Source: an uncultured Alphaproteobacteria bacterium
GTDB taxonomy: Bacteria > Pseudomonadota > Alphaproteobacteria > RF32 > CAG-239
Reading direction: 5' to 3'
Length of the DNA: 64,000 bases
Assembly: GCA_934271715.1 (NCBI GenBank)
Contig: CAKQRZ010000012.1
Coordinates: 1-64,000, forward strand
Below, piece by piece: positions 44,393 through 53,318 of this stretch (positions are counted from its first letter, which is position 1; every line of letters starts with the position of its first letter). A model generated the notes under the pieces. That model ran no database searches and was not told the origin of the DNA. It was given only the letters and a program-made list of their open reading frames with translations. Position numbers and translations under genes: made by a program.

Positions 44393-45172
44393 ATGGTAGA
44401 AGTTTTGTTTAACGGCCATGCCGGCCGTCTGGAAGGCAGATATTATAAAAGCGAACGTCCCAATGCTCCGGTTGCGCTGATTTTGCATCCGCATCCGCAA
44501 TACGGCGGAACCATGAACAATAAAGTTGTTTATACGCTTTTCAGCTGCTTTAAAGATTTAGGCTTTTCGGTTTTACGTTTTAATTTCCGCAGCGTCGGAC
44601 GCTCTCAGGGACAGTTTGAAGACGGTCCGGGCGAACTTTCGGATGCCACTATTGCTCTGGACTGGCTGCAAAATATGAATCCTGACGCCAAGCAATGCTG
44701 GATTGCCGGATATTCTTTCGGCGCTTGGATCGGGCTGCAGCTTTTAATGCGCCGTCCGGATATCAACAATTTTATTGCGGTTTCTCCTCCGGCCAATGAA
44801 AAAGACTTTTCATTTTTAGCGCCGTGTCCGGCTTCCGGTCTGATTATTCAGGGCGGTAAAGATGAAATTGTCAACCCGTATCAGGTAGAAACCATGGCGC
44901 ACAAGCTTAATCAGCAGCGCAATGTGGATATTGATTTTGCTCTGATTGAAGACGGCGACCACATGTACAACAATCATTTAGGCGACTTATATAAAGTCAG
45001 CGGGCAATATGTTATCAGCGCCATGCAGCGTCACTCTCCGCTCAGAAAACGCCGCGGACGCCGTAAAAAATCGGAATTTGACGATGATTTGCTGCTGGAA
45101 GGGCCGGAAGACGACGATATCATGGATAATGATATTGAAGAAGATGACGATGATTTAGATAATGAGGAATAA
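44393..45172 (+). CDS. Alpha/beta hydrolase
   Basis: 259 residues. Core: LILHPHPQYGGTMNN (oxyanion loop), nucleophile Ser in GYSFGAW, acid in IIQGGKDEIVNP, His in EDGDHMYNNH. Members of this CocE-like group hydrolyse small esters; substrate unknown. The C-terminal 50 residues are a basic patch followed by a strongly acidic Asp/Glu tail. It overlaps lepB by 11 bp. Confidence 0.85.
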   Translation: MVEVLFNGHAGRLEGRYYKSERPNAPVALILHPHPQYGGTMNNKVVYTLFSCFKDLGFSVLRFNFRSVGRSQGQFEDGPGELSDATIALDWLQNMNPDAKQCWIAGYSFGAWIGLQLLMRRPDINNFIAVSPPANEKDFSFLAPCPASGLIIQGGKDEIVNPYQVETMAHKLNQQRNVDIDFALIEDGDHMYNNHLGDLYKVSGQYVISAMQRHSPLRKRRGRRKKSEFDDDLLLEGPEDDDIMDNDIEEDDDDLDNEE

Positions 45173-45959
45173 AGTGAATAAAATTAAAATTGTTTCAACA
45201 GATGCAAACGAAAAAACTGTCTCCGGCCAAGAAAATAGCGGCAGTTTTTCTGAAAATCTGAAAACCGTATTTTTAGCAATCTTTATCGCCTTGATTATCC
45301 GCAGTTTTTTCTTTGAGCCGTTCCGCATTCCGTCCGGTTCAATGTATCCGACTTTACGGGTCGGCGACTATCTGTTTGTCAGCAAATACACCTACGGCTA
45401 TTCGCGCTATTCTTTTCCGGCCGGACTGCCGCTGTTTGAGGGGCGTATTTGGTACGACCAGCCGCAGCGCGGCGATGTGGTGGTTTTCCGCCCGAGCAGC
45501 AAGCCGAACACCGATTTTATTAAACGCATTATCGGTTTGCCAGGAGATAGAGTACAGGTAAAAGAGGGACGTTTGTACATTAACGACCAGCTGATTGAAC
45601 GCGAAGAAACCGAGCGCTATGTGATTGATGAATATGTTGAACTCCCTGAGTTTTATCATCAATACACCGAAACCCTGCCGGAGGGCAAGCAGCACAAAAT
45701 CATAGAAATTTCTGACGGCGAGCGCGTGGTTGACAATACCGATGTGTTTGAAGTGCCGGAAGATTCTTTTTTTGTGATGGGCGACAACCGCGACCGTTCG
45801 GACGACAGCCGCATCAGCGTGGGTTTTGTGCCGAAAGAAAATTTAGTCGGCAAAGCCCGTTTTATTTTCTTTTCTCATAATGACAAGGGCGAAATCTATA
45901 AGCCTTGGACTTGGTTCAGAGCTATCCGCTGGAGTCGTTCTTTTAAGGGAATTTACTAA
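45162..45959 (+). CDS. lepB: Signal peptidase I
   Basis: 265 residues. One membrane helix (FLAIFIALIIRSFFF), catalytic Ser in FRIPSGSMYPTL, general-base Lys in TDFIKRIIGLPGDRV and the C-terminal box FFVMGDNRDRSDDSR. Removes signal peptides from exported proteins. A GTG at 45174 with a nearby GAGGA is an alternative start. First gene of lepB-rnc-era. Confidence 0.95.
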   Translation: MRNKVNKIKIVSTDANEKTVSGQENSGSFSENLKTVFLAIFIALIIRSFFFEPFRIPSGSMYPTLRVGDYLFVSKYTYGYSRYSFPAGLPLFEGRIWYDQPQRGDVVVFRPSSKPNTDFIKRIIGLPGDRVQVKEGRLYINDQLIEREETERYVIDEYVELPEFYHQYTETLPEGKQHKIIEISDGERVVDNTDVFEVPEDSFFVMGDNRDRSDDSRISVGFVPKENLVGKARFIFFSHNDKGEIYKPWTWFRAIRWSRSFKGIY

Positions 45960-45960
45960 A

Positions 45961-46614
45961 ATGCCGCAATTAGAAGATATTTTGCAATATCATTTTAAAA
46001 ATCCGCATTTGCTGACGCAGGCGCTGACCCACAGCAGCATAACCAACAATGAACACCGCAACTATGAGCGTTTGGAATTTTTGGGCGACCGCGTGCTGGG
46101 GATGACAATGGCTCATCTGCTATATAAAATGTTTCCGGACGACCGCGAGGGGCAGCTCTCTCAGCGCCATGTAAAATTGGTGTGCGCCGATGCTGTGTCC
46201 GAGGTTGCGCTGAAACTGCATCTTAATGAACACATCATCGCCAAAGACAAAGAAACCATTAAAAGCGTAAACGTGCTGTGCGATGTGGGCGAAGCCGTTA
46301 TCGGCGCTATTTATATAGATTCGGATATTGAAGAAGCCATTGCTTTTGTGGAGCGCAACTGGAAAGATTTGATTGATAAAACAGACGCCGGCTCGCAAAA
46401 AGACTTCAAAACCAGCCTGCAGGAAAAATTTCACGCCCTGCACCAGCCATCGCCGACTTATGAAATTATAGCAAAAGAGGGCAGCGAACATGAGCCTATA
46501 TTTAAAGTAAAAGTCGCGCTTAATGATGAGATTTTTGCTTTCGGCAAAGGCAAAAACAAAAAAGCCGCCGAACAGCAGGCTGCGCATAACCTTTTGGAAA
46601 TTATGGATAAATAG
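45961..46614 (+). CDS. rnc: Ribonuclease III
   Basis: 217 residues from MPQLEDIL, 1 bp after the lepB stop. RNase III signature NYERLEFLGDRVLG, second acidic site VGEAVIGAIYID, and a C-terminal double-stranded RNA-binding domain (DFKTSLQEKFHA ... KKAAEQQAAHNLLE). Processes rRNA and structured RNAs. An upstream ATG at 45880 lies inside lepB and was not used. Confidence 0.95.
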   Translation: MPQLEDILQYHFKNPHLLTQALTHSSITNNEHRNYERLEFLGDRVLGMTMAHLLYKMFPDDREGQLSQRHVKLVCADAVSEVALKLHLNEHIIAKDKETIKSVNVLCDVGEAVIGAIYIDSDIEEAIAFVERNWKDLIDKTDAGSQKDFKTSLQEKFHALHQPSPTYEIIAKEGSEHEPIFKVKVALNDEIFAFGKGKNKKAAEQQAAHNLLEIMDK

Positions 46615-46615
46615 C

Positions 46616-47512
46616 ATGAAAAAAACTCGCTGCGGCTTTGTTGCTTTAATCGGCGCGCCTAACGCCGGAAAATCTACCATAACCAACAATTTTGTCGGCT
46701 CTAAAGTTTCTATTGTGTCGCCAAAGGCTCAAACCACCCGCACGACCATAAAAGGCATCGGCATTTATGACAATACGCAGATAATTTTTCTGGATACTCC
46801 GGGAATTTTCGCGCCTAAGCGCCGTCTGGACAGAGCCATGGTCGCTTCGGCTTGGAGCGGTTTCGGCGATGCTGATATAAATGTGCTGGTAGTTGACGCC
46901 AAACGCGGAATGAATGAAGAAACTTCGGCGATTATTGACGAGCTGATTAAGCGTGAAGCCCATGCGGTTTTAGCTTTTAATAAAATAGATTTGGTGCCGC
47001 AAGAACGCTTAGATGAACTCAAAGAAGAATTTGAAAACCTGTTTCAATTTGACGCCGTCTTTATGTTTTCGGCGCAGTCCGGCGACCATATGACCGAATT
47101 TTATGAATATTTAGCCGAAAATCTGCCTGAAAGTCCGTGGTATTATCCCGAAGAGCAGATGTCGGATATGCCGCTGAAACTGCTGGCGGCGGAAATTGTA
47201 CGCGAAAAGCTGTTTTTAAATTTGCGGCAGGAGCTGCCCTACGCGCTGACGGTTGAACCGGAATTATGGGAACACAAGCCGGACGGCTCTATCCGCGCCG
47301 AAATGACAATTTATGTGGAGCGTGACAGCCATAAAACCATAATTATCGGACACAACGGCGCTATGATAAAAAAAATTGGGCAAGCCGCGCGTCTAGAGCT
47401 GGAAGAACTGCTGGAAGAGCGCATCCATTTGTTTTTATTTGTAAAAGTCCGCGAAAACTGGGGCAACGACCCTGCCCGCTACAGCGATTGGGGACTGAAT
47501 TTCAAATCATAG
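46616..47512 (+). CDS. era: GTPase Era
   Basis: 298 residues from MKKTRCG, 1 bp after rnc. P-loop GAPNAGKS, G3 DTPGIF, G4 NKID and a C-terminal KH domain (IGHNGAMIKKIGQAARLELEELL). Era binds the 3' end of 16S rRNA during 30S assembly. Completes the lepB-rnc-era operon. Confidence 0.95.
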   Translation: MKKTRCGFVALIGAPNAGKSTITNNFVGSKVSIVSPKAQTTRTTIKGIGIYDNTQIIFLDTPGIFAPKRRLDRAMVASAWSGFGDADINVLVVDAKRGMNEETSAIIDELIKREAHAVLAFNKIDLVPQERLDELKEEFENLFQFDAVFMFSAQSGDHMTEFYEYLAENLPESPWYYPEEQMSDMPLKLLAAEIVREKLFLNLRQELPYALTVEPELWEHKPDGSIRAEMTIYVERDSHKTIIIGHNGAMIKKIGQAARLELEELLEERIHLFLFVKVRENWGNDPARYSDWGLNFKS

Positions 47513-47546
47513 CCGCTGTATATCCGCGTCTTTAAGCTAATTTGCT

Positions 47547-47578
47547 AAATCCTTGAGTTTTCAAGGATTTTATTTTTA
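47547..47578 (+). terminator. Rho-independent terminator after era
   Basis: Perfect 10-bp stem AAATCCTTGA/TCAAGGATTT with a 4-nt loop and T-rich tail. Confidence 0.85.
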
Positions 47579-47670
47579 TATTATAAAATTATTATTATTT
47601 TTCAGCCAGTTAGCGCAGCGGTAGTATATTACCGCTAAAATAAAATATTGAAAAATGTATATTTTTTTAG

Positions 47671-47698
47671 TTGACAAGCAAAATAGTTTGTGTATATT
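47671..47698 (+). promoter_or_regulatory. Promoter of rplM-rpsI
   Basis: -35 TTGACA, 16-bp spacer, -10 TATATT, about 40 bp before the rplM start. Confidence 0.7.
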
Positions 47699-47737
47699 GA
47701 GAGCGAATTTAATAACATTTTTAAGAAAGAGATAAAA

Positions 47738-48208
47738 ATGATTTCTACACATTCTACAAAACCTGCCGACATCCAAAGAAATTGGTATGTTGTTGACGCC
47801 AGCGGCGTTATTTTGGGCAGACTTTCTGCTGAAATCGCCAAGATTCTCCGCGGAAAGAATAAACCTTATTTCACTCCGAATTTGGACTGCGGCGACTACG
47901 TTGTAGTTATTAACGCTGACAAAGTTAAATTAACCGGTAAAAAATTGACAGATAAGCATTATTATCAGCACACCGGCTACATCGGCAGCGTAAAAGACAC
48001 AACTGCTGGCAAAATCTTGAACAGCCGTTTTCCGGAAAGAGTTATTCAAAAAGCTGTTGAACGCATGATTTCCCGCAATCCGCTTGGCCGTCAGATGATG
48101 ACAAAATTGAAAGTATACGCCGGTGAAAACCACCCGCATACTGCGCAAAATCCGATTGTTTTGGATATTGCTTCTCAAAACCCTAAAAATAAAAGGAGTG
48201 CTTTGTAA
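47738..48208 (+). CDS. rplM: 50S ribosomal protein L13
   Basis: 156 residues from ATG 47738, after an AAAGAGA site. WYVVDASGVILGRLSAEIAKILRGK and the C-terminal L13 signature (YAGENHPHTAQNP). Overlaps rpsI by one base (TAATG). Confidence 0.96.
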   Translation: MISTHSTKPADIQRNWYVVDASGVILGRLSAEIAKILRGKNKPYFTPNLDCGDYVVVINADKVKLTGKKLTDKHYYQHTGYIGSVKDTTAGKILNSRFPERVIQKAVERMISRNPLGRQMMTKLKVYAGENHPHTAQNPIVLDIASQNPKNKRSAL

Positions 48209-48690
48209 TGGCTACTAAAAAAATCGAATCTTTGCAGGATATTAAAGCTGCTACCGCTGCTAACACAGAAGCAAAAGCTCCTCGCAAGTCTGTAAAAGAC
48301 AAAAAAGGCCGCTCTTATGCTACAGGTAAAAGAAAAGACGCTGTTGCCAGAGTATGGGTTATGCCTGGTAAAGGCAACATTACCATTAACGACAAATCTA
48401 TGGACGAATACTTTGCCCGTCCGGTTTTGAAAATGGTTATCAATCAGCCGTTTGTTGTTGCCAACCGCGAAAATGAATTTGACGTTGTCTGCACAGTTAA
48501 AGGCGGTGGTTTGTCTGGTCAGGCAGGCGCTATCAAACATGGTATCGCTAAAGCTTTGAACGAATACGAGCCGGAATTGAGAACAGTTTTGAAACAAGCT
48601 GGTTTCTTGACACGCGATGACCGTGTTGTTGAACGTAAAAAATACGGTAAAGCTAAAGCTCGTCGTTCTTACCAGTTCAGCAAACGTTAA
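48208..48690 (+). CDS. rpsI: 30S ribosomal protein S9
   Basis: 160 residues. N-terminal Lys/Ala extension, then SYATGKRKDAVARVWVMPG, GGGLSGQAGAIKHGIAKAL and the C-terminal KKYGKAKARRSYQFSKR that reaches the P site. Confidence 0.96.
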   Translation: MATKKIESLQDIKAATAANTEAKAPRKSVKDKKGRSYATGKRKDAVARVWVMPGKGNITINDKSMDEYFARPVLKMVINQPFVVANRENEFDVVCTVKGGGLSGQAGAIKHGIAKALNEYEPELRTVLKQAGFLTRDDRVVERKKYGKAKARRSYQFSKR

Positions 48691-48712
48691 TCGTTTAATA
48701 ATTTGCTTAGCT

Positions 48713-48745
48713 CAAAGGAGATGTTTAACACATCTCCTTTTTCTA
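48713..48745 (+). terminator. Rho-independent terminator after rpsI
   Basis: 11-bp stem AAAGGAGATGT/ACATCTCCTTT with a T tail. Confidence 0.85.
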
Positions 48746-48855
48746 TTTTTCCCTGCCCTATCAAGCCGTTTTTGCCATTATAAAAATATCTTTACTTTCA
48801 GATTATCTTTCGTTAAAATAAATATAGTAATTAACAAATTTTAGAGGAAAGAAAG

Positions 48856-50123
48856 ATGAAAAATAAGCTAAGCAAAGGTCTCTCTCTCTCTCTGCAAATC
48901 CTAAACATCTGATTAAAGGCGCTTTTTCTGCCGTTCAGCACGTTTTTGCAGAGTTCAGCACAAAAAATCACACATTCGGAAATAACGCATTAAGAACTAA
49001 ACTGACAGCCTCGCACTTTACTCTGCCGTCATTACGAGCAAAGCGAAGCAATCTATTAACCGGCACTAAGCTAGTGTCTCCAGCACCAGTCGTCCTAGGT
49101 CTTGTACCTAGAATCTTGTTGCAACGAGTCTCTAACCTAGTCAATAAATTTGCCTTATTATTGCATAAGTGCTGGTTGAGAGAAGATTCTTGGGATAAAC
49201 CCAAGAATGACGGGTGCTTGAAACGCTTGTTTAGTACCTATTGCAAGTTCTTTAAGTACCCCTCACCCGACGCCAAGGCGTCACCATCTCCCTCACGGGG
49301 CGAGGTTTCTGGATTGCTTCGCTCCGCTCGCAATGACATAGAAAGAACCAACATCGCATTTAAGGGTTTGGATGTCGTGCGTCAATACGCCGCACTTTTG
49401 GAGCGACGTGTACAACAAGGTACACGAGCGAGAAAAGCGCTAGTAGTGACCAGACAGGCAAACCCGCTTGGGCGGAGTATGATTGAAATGCTCGGAGTTT
49501 TAGCTATTATCGGAGTGCTGAGCGTGGGCGGTATCGCCGGTTATTCAAAAGCGATGGAAAAGTTCAAGCTCAATAAGGCTCTGGATGAATACAGCTTTAT
49601 GATTTTTGGACTGTTGGAGCATTTTGACGACATCCGTAAAATTGGACATATTTCTTCCGGCGACACGGGCTTAGCCGAGCTGATGCAGGCCATCCGGATT
49701 GTACCAACAAACTGGAAACAAATTGACGCTTCACGCTTTGCCGACAGCATAGGCAATTATATAAATGTGTTTTACCGAATGAAAGATGGGGACGGCGAAA
49801 GGCTTATTATTGACATGTGGCTTGGCGGTATTCAGCAAAATACAGATGGAACAAACGCTTCCGGCGCATTTTCTAACAATCTGTGTGTATCTCTTTATCA
49901 AAATTTAGTACAACCTCTGCACAAAACTCTACAATATGCCGGAAATTACAGAGCCGGTTCAGACGGGCAACACTTCACACCTTTCTGGGGCGATGCCTAT
50001 TGTCAAAACGGACGAACTTGTCTAAGCCGGATGAAAATCAGCGACTTTTACAATGCCTGCAATTCTTGTCAAAAAGGTTCGGAAATATGCACTTTAACTT
50101 TAAGTTTTCAAGAACTTAACTAG
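48856..50123 (+). CDS. Phase-variable pilin-like gene, (CT)7, frame OFF here
   Basis: ATG 48856 encodes MKNKLSKG followed by (CT)7 (48880-48893); as sequenced translation ends after 18 codons. The pilin frame is open from 48894 to the stop. It has a very long leader of about 205 residues with five repeat insertions, then G|RSMIEMLGVLAIIGVL at 49470, GYSKAMEKFKLNK and the Cys domain (GDAYCQNGRTCLSRMKISDF, CNSC, CTLTLSF). One CT fewer or two more would join leader and pilin. This locus lacks the 134-bp inverted-repeat element. A GTG at 49074 is the first in-frame internal start. Confidence 0.75.
48880..48893 (+). repeat. (CT)7 dinucleotide tract in the pilin leader
   Basis: Seven CT units at the same codon position as the other two plus-strand pilin loci. 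Confidence 0.92.
49028..49054 (-). repeat. Short palindromic repeat R3, inverted copy
   Basis: GTCATTACGAGC...GAAGCAATCT, opposite in orientation to the copy at 49311-49337 in the same leader. Confidence 0.7.
49081..49218 (+). repeat. Palindromic repeat family R1 in pilin leader
   Basis: About 138 bp read as PVVLGLVPRILLQ ... DSWDKPKNDGC. Same orientation and frame as the copies at 6948-7094 and 61165-61306. Confidence 0.8.
49258..49305 (+). repeat. Repeat family R5 in pilin leader
   Basis: CCTCACCC...CCTCACGGGGCGAGG, read as SPDAKASPSPSRGEV; similar to short GC-rich repeats widespread in alphaproteobacteria. A relative lies at 61084-61126 in the opposite orientation. Confidence 0.6.
49311..49337 (+). 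repeat. Short palindromic repeat R3 in pilin leader
   Basis: GGATTGCTTCG...CTCGCAATGAC, read as GLLRSARND. Confidence 0.7.
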
Positions 50124-50439
50124 ACATTAGTTTTAAGGCCATTGAAAGACCTTACATTATGCTTAAATTATAAAGTGTTCAAGATGTACTCGGCAGGTGT
50201 TTTTAAGCAATTAAATTCTAAGCTGAGGTTTTGGACCCCGTGTTAAAAATACAACGTAAAAAATTTTAAGCGATTAAATACTTTTACAATGTAAAGCAAA
50301 CACGGCAGGCCTTGTGATTTGATGTATTTGTAAAAGTATTTGATTGTAAACAATGCGTTTTCAAACAACCTTTTAGAAGCTCAAATAAAGGCAGCAGGAC
50401 TAAGGAAAGCAACTGAGTATATTCACTTGCTTTCCTTTT
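50124..50439. other. Structured intergenic region, possible RNA
   Basis: No protein gene. It contains a near-identical 16-bp direct repeat TTTTAAGC(A/G)ATTAAAT (50201-50216 and 50264-50279) and a perfect 14-bp inverted repeat AAATACTTTTACAA (50276-50289 with 50328-50341) around a 38-nt loop holding CACGGCAGGCCTTGTG. A plus-strand terminator closes it at 50404-50440. It may be a small RNA, a long 3' UTR of the pilin mRNA or a mobile-element relic. Confidence 0.4.
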
Positions 50440-50440
50440 T
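50404..50440 (+). terminator. Rho-independent terminator
   Basis: Stem GGAAAGCAA/TTGCTTTCC (50404-50412 with 50427-50435), then a T run on the plus strand, pointing to a plus-strand transcript ending here. Confidence 0.75.
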
Positions 50441-52268
50441 TATTTATCTTTGCTAATCGGCATTTGTCCATGCAAGGTCAGTAAATCGTCTTTGCTGTGG
50501 TTATAATCCGGCGAGGCAATGCTGTCTGCAGCTTTTTCATTAAGTCCGGAAATTCCCAGAATATCTAGCATGGCGTTAAACATTAAGTCGCTGCTCCACG
50601 CGCTGTTTTTATGTTCTTGCAAGGCCTTATAAACATCCGGCTTTTGCTGCTTGAATTTTTCAGAAAAAATCATAACCAGCGGAATATGGCTCATCTGGAA
50701 AGTAAATTTGCTGCTTTCGTGCGCCAAGTTTAAATCCGGCTCTTCGCCGTGGTCGGAAAGATAGAACCAGCCCATAAAATTCGGCGCGCGGCTGATATTG
50801 CCGTAAAGCTGCTCTAAAACATAGTCATTATGCAAAATGCAGTTATCGTAAGTGTCAACTTTTTCGGAAGAATCTGAAAAAACAGCAAATTTTTCGGTAT
50901 AGCGGTCAGTATAAAGACTATGGCAGCCCATTAAATGCACAATTACCAAAGCCTTAGGACTGCGGCTTAAATCCGGCAGAAACTCCGCCAGCTTTTCATC
51001 CGTATAAACCGAAACGCTTTTATTGCCGGTGTAATCGTTTATATAGTGCGCTTTATCTGCCGACTGGGCGATAGTGGTTAAAGGCGTGTCGCTGACGCTG
51101 TATTTCTTTTGGTTGCTGAGCCAATAGGTTTGATAGCCGGCGGCTTTGGCGATTTCTATAACCGAATAAGCGTCTTTCAGCTTTAGGTCATTATACTGAT
51201 TTTGCTGCGTCAAGATATAGAGCAGCGACGGAATAGTGTGAACGTGGTTGGAGTAAGCGTTTTGAAAAATCAGAGCTTGCGGTTGCTCAGCTCTTTATCC
51301 AGCCACGGCGTTGTCGGGCGTGTATAGCCATAAGCGTGCATGTGGTCGCAGGTGGTAGATTCGCCCAAAACCAGCATATAAACGCCGTCTGACGAGCTGT
51401 GCAGAATTTTCTGCAATTCCTGCAGGCGGGCTTTGCGTTCGCCGAGCGAAGCCTGATATTCGGCAAAGCCTTTTAAGGTGGCTTTCATATTGGCAGCGGT
51501 TGTAACCGCGCAGTTAAGCTGCAGGCGCGGCAGCGAAAACACACTCAAATATGCCAGCAAAAGCAAAGTTATTAAGGCCGGTTTGCGGAAATTTTGGCGG
51601 CAGCTTTTTAGCCTAAAGCAAAAAACTAAAAACAAAACGGTGCCAAGCAGCAAAACTGTGTTTGCCGACCACCACAACAGCTGATTTTGTTCTGATATAT
51701 AATCCATAACTTCGGCCGGATTGGTCTGAAACAGCGTCATTAAAATATCGGCGGAAAGCATTTTGCCGCCGCTGACAGCGCTGTAGCCTAAGAATAGCAG
51801 CGGCACAAAATAAGTCAGCAGGCAAAAGATAAAGGCGCCGGTTTTGCAAAGCAGGCGCAGCGGTTTTTGCTTCAGCATGCGGGAAAACCAAAACAGATTG
51901 GCGAACAGACCGAAAAAGATAGAAGCCGCGCTGAGCGTCTGCATAAGTTCGCGCTCTGTAATAATCATATCGTTAAACGCGCGCATATAGTCTGCCCCCC
52001 CCCAGAGGATAACCGCCGCCAGCGCCAAAATAAAATATTTTTTGCCGTAATTCCACAAATGAGCGTTAAAAGCAAATATAACGGCGGAACTCAGGGCGTA
52101 GCCGCTGTAACGGAAGCAATTAAACGTGCCTTGGGTGTTCAAAAAACGCAAAGCGCACGAAAACAGCACAAAGCCGATAAAGCACAGCCACCACAGTTTT
52201 GCGGCGGAGAAAAACGCAGCTATATTATGCAATTTCAGCCAAGGGCAGCGGATAGTCGGATGAATCAT
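50440..52268 (-). pseudogene. Phosphoethanolamine transferase (EptA-like) gene, frameshifted
   Basis: The N-terminal part (52268 to 51270) has about five membrane helices and the periplasmic start of the sulfatase-fold domain with VLGESTTCDHMHAYGYTRP (nucleophile Thr). It runs to KL then TGA. Deleting the extra CT at about 51271-51275 restores LIFQNAYSNHVHTIPSLLYILTQQNQ and the rest of the domain, including LMGCHSLY and LSDHGEEPD. The coding strand also has a run of nine G (51995-52003, in ILWGGADY), a classic slippage site that is in frame here. The sequence may be a real OFF state, a decayed gene or an assembly error. Confidence 0.8.
51995..52003 (-). repeat. Homopolymer G9 tract inside the ept coding sequence
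   Basis: Nine C on the plus strand, read TGG GGG GGG GCA on the coding strand. Loss or gain of one G would truncate the protein after the membrane helices. Confidence 0.9.
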
Positions 52269-52400
52269 AATTTACTCCCAATATTTGCAAAAATTTTCCT
52301 CAGCATAGAGAGAAGATATGCCTATGTCAAACACAAAATGGATTGACTGGAGGATAAATAGGATTTATGTTTTAAGGCAAAAGCAATAAGGAGAAATCAA

Positions 52401-53213
52401 ATGTCTGACTGCGGATTTATAAGTTTGGAAAATAATCTGGCAAAATGCCGGCTGGCGCTCTTCGGCGCCGATTTATTGTCTTATCTGCCTAAAGGCGAAA
52501 CGCATGATGTGTTTTGGCTCGGCGATTTAAACAAGTTTGACCGCGCACAGGCAATCCGCGGCGGCGTGCCGGTTTGCTGGCTGCGCTTTGCGGCGGAAAA
52601 ACTGAATGATAATCTGCCGCGCCACGGCTTTGCCCGCATTTCGGACTGGCAGGTGCAAAATATCTGCTCCGCGCCCGAAAAATCTGAAATAGAACTGTCT
52701 CTGCAGCCAAATGAAAAATATAGCCTGCCGGTCAGCGCCAAGCTGTTTATAAAAATCGGCGAAAAACTGGAATATTGTTTGGAAACCGCCAATCACGGCG
52801 GCGAGGAATTTTGCTTCAGCGAAGCCCTGCATTGCTATTTTAATGTCAGCTCCTTAGAAAATATTGCCATAAAAGGCCTGTCCGGCTGCCAATATAAAAG
52901 CTCGCTAGACGGCAAAATCTATCAGCAGGATGCGGATTTGCGGATTAACGGCGAATTTGACGCGGCTTTTTTAGACCACACCGGAGCCATAGAAATTAAC
53001 GACAGCGGCTATAAACGCAGCATCTGCATAGAAAAAAGCGGCTCCCGCTCCACGGTGGTTTGGAATCCGGCAAAAGATTTAGCCGAAATGTCCGCCGGTC
53101 AATATAAGCAGTTTGTTTGTGTAGAACCAGCCAATCAAGGGGATTGTTTTGTGCAGCTCAAACCGCATGAAACTCATCGTATCTCCATGACCATACAGGT
53201 TAAAAAGCTGTAG
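52401..53213 (+). CDS. D-hexose-6-phosphate mutarotase (YeaD, aldose 1-epimerase family)
   Basis: 270 residues of the galactose-mutarotase fold. AIRGGVPVCWLRFA, RHGFARISDW (catalytic His region), EALHCYFNVSS, and VWNPAKDLAEMS near the C-terminus. It interconverts anomers of glucose 6-phosphate. Good ribosome-binding site (AAGGAG). Single gene. Confidence 0.9.
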   Translation: MSDCGFISLENNLAKCRLALFGADLLSYLPKGETHDVFWLGDLNKFDRAQAIRGGVPVCWLRFAAEKLNDNLPRHGFARISDWQVQNICSAPEKSEIELSLQPNEKYSLPVSAKLFIKIGEKLEYCLETANHGGEEFCFSEALHCYFNVSSLENIAIKGLSGCQYKSSLDGKIYQQDADLRINGEFDAAFLDHTGAIEINDSGYKRSICIEKSGSRSTVVWNPAKDLAEMSAGQYKQFVCVEPANQGDCFVQLKPHETHRISMTIQVKKL

Positions 53214-53318
53214 CTTCATTTTTATAGACAAATATATCAGATATTTACTTGACAAAATAAGTATAAAAGATTATTTTAAAATCTGAAACAAAATTATTAA
53301 CGTTAATTTTTCTGCTTT

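Noticed and set aside
47600..47640. tRNA-like sequence (GTTAGCGCAGCGGTAG followed by TTACCGCTAA)
   Set aside because: It resembles a D-arm and has a 7-bp hairpin, but no anticodon arm, T-arm or acceptor stem can be built; it is just upstream of the rplM promoter.
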